Positions 63,034 through 64,000 of a DNA stretch of 64,000 bases are shown one piece after another; the first letter of the stretch is position 1; each line of letters opens with the position of its first letter. The notes under the pieces were generated by a model, which was not told where the DNA came from, searched no databases, and worked only from the letters and a program-made list of their open reading frames with translations. This DNA comes from Batillaria attramentaria (lineage: Eukaryota > Mollusca > Gastropoda > Batillariidae), in the NCBI GenBank assembly GCA_018292915.2, contig JACVVK020000538.1, positions 342,706-406,705 on the forward strand, given 5' to 3'. Made by a program: the position numbers and the translations under genes.

Positions 63034-63915
63034 TCACTGTCTGAATATAATCAGACTGAATTTTGTTCTGCTCAAACATTCTAAGCATAAAGCGATACAT
63101 GATACTAGCAAGTTTGTTTCTGTTACCAACATTGACCAACTTGAACCAAAAACACAACATTCTACACTAATGTGCACATCAACAGGGTATCTACCGACTT
63201 CGCCAAGTACCAAATTCGTAGGTGTAGACTTATTTAGTTTCAAGAGTAGCTTATAAAATCTAAGCTGCAAACGTAACACCATATCAGTTACCTTGTAACC
63301 CCATATCTCACAGCCATATGTCAGAACAGGCAATACAGTTTTGTCAAATAAGTCTATCTGAAGATCTACAGGCAACATCAGTTTTCTACATCTACGCAAC
63401 AAGGAAAACATTGCTCTTGATGCCCTGTCATATAGATTTTTCTGAGCAACATTAAATTTATTATTATAATTCAGCTTTAAGCCTAAGTACTGAAAGTCAT
63501 ACACAACTTCAATAACTTGACCATTATACACAAAACTGGGCTTCTTGCGAATCTTGCCTCTTGAAAAAATAACTATCTTAGTTTTTGTAATATTAATACT
63601 AAGCTTCCAAACATTACAGTAATCGTGGAGTCTGTCCAAGGCTTTTTGCAATTTTGGGGCAGATTCAGCACAAATAACAGTATCATCGGCATAAAGTAGT
63701 ATGAACATTTGAAAGATTGTATTAATTTCTTTGGAGTCAAAGTCTAGACTTGATGCCTCTCTACTCAAAGATGAAAGGCCATCAACAGTTTCAGACAAAT
63801 ATGGCTTAAGATCATTGAGAAACAAGGCGAAGAGGAGCGGCGAAAGATTTTCGCCTTGCCTCACACCGCAGTGTGTAGAAAATGGTTCAGAACATTCATT
63901 CCAACCAAAACACAT
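63034..63915 (-). pseudogene. LINE reverse transcriptase fragment
   Basis: Contains the RT blocks GVRQGENLSPLLFALFLNDL, LLYADDTVIC (catalytic YADD at ~63679-63693), LSINITKTKIVIFSRG and FQYLGLKLN, then VLPVLTYGCEIWG and GEVGRYPVD. A stop/frameshift breaks it at 63034. The catalytic Asp pair is intact, but the copy is not full-length. Confidence 0.88.
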
Positions 63916-64000
63916 GATTTTGCTTTTTCATACATATTTCGAACCACTGACAGGATTTTTCCTGTAACATTACTGTTCACAAGTTTTTCCCATAAAAATG

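Larger units (their letters stand above)
61842..64000 (-). mobile_element. Degenerate non-LTR retrotransposon (LINE), 3' half
   Basis: Minus-strand reverse transcriptase and C-terminal pieces are followed by a 3' UTR and, at 61842-61880, an AATAAAGTTCATTCATTCAT end with (ATTC)n, a common LINE tail. A second LINE-like end (AATAAATAAACTTGAACTTAA on the minus strand, near 62100-62125) means two elements may be nested. The 5' half lies beyond the window. The clade (I/Jockey/CR1-L2-like) cannot be fixed by eye. Confidence 0.8.

Overview
The window looks like eukaryotic, repeat-rich invertebrate DNA, most probably from a mollusc and perhaps a marine gastropod. The pointers are spliced minus-strand genes with GT-AG introns, many tRNA-headed SINEs whose tails contain GGACGTTAAACC, abundant (CA)n, (GA)n and (AAAT)n microsatellites, and degenerate non-LTR, PIF/Harbinger and pogo elements. 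The species assignment is inference. No operons, bacterial genes or CRISPR arrays are present.

Protein-coding content. The one complete gene (about 12.9 kb down to 1.5 kb, minus strand) is a SAMD9/SAMD9L-like STAND NTPase. I rebuilt seven coding exons plus a probable 5' non-coding exon. All junctions are GT-AG and phase-compatible, giving 1680 codons plus a stop. The predicted order is: a short exon with an RHIM-like beta/amyloid-type motif, an OST-HTH/LOTUS-like domain, a lysine-rich linker, an AlbA_2-like region, a SIR2-like region, a P-loop NTPase with Walker A GSGGTT, TPR-like helices, an OB-fold-like exon and a zinc-ribbon-like tail. The last two coding exons of a second, paralogous gene lie on the same strand at 59.9-61.0 kb; the rest of that gene should lie beyond 64 kb. 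The two genes look like a tandem pair of innate-immunity genes, about 48 kb apart.

Between the genes the DNA is almost all repeats. At 13-20 kb there are SINEs, a 217-bp tandem repeat and a G-poor strand segment. At 20.86-37.64 kb there is a 16.8-kb minisatellite of 43-bp and 58-bp monomers, with a nested duplication of about 2.5-2.8 kb; decayed outliers run to 38.6 kb. At 38.7-40.5 kb there is a tandem repeat of about 350 bp. At 41.9-43.1 kb there is a 78-bp minisatellite beside an unrecognised 253-codon ORF. SINE-rich DNA follows at 43.9-51.3 kb, then a pogo-like element (51.8-52.7 kb) and a 32-bp tandem array (53.0-54.7 kb). Two 0.61-kb PIF/Harbinger-derived elements sit head to head in that array, forming a near-perfect inverted repeat with a 35-bp spacer. 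The right end (61.8-64 kb) is a degenerate LINE inside or next to the second gene.

Limits: exon boundaries were read by eye, domain names rest on motif recognition without any search, and repeat edges are approximate to a few bases unless a target-site duplication fixes them.
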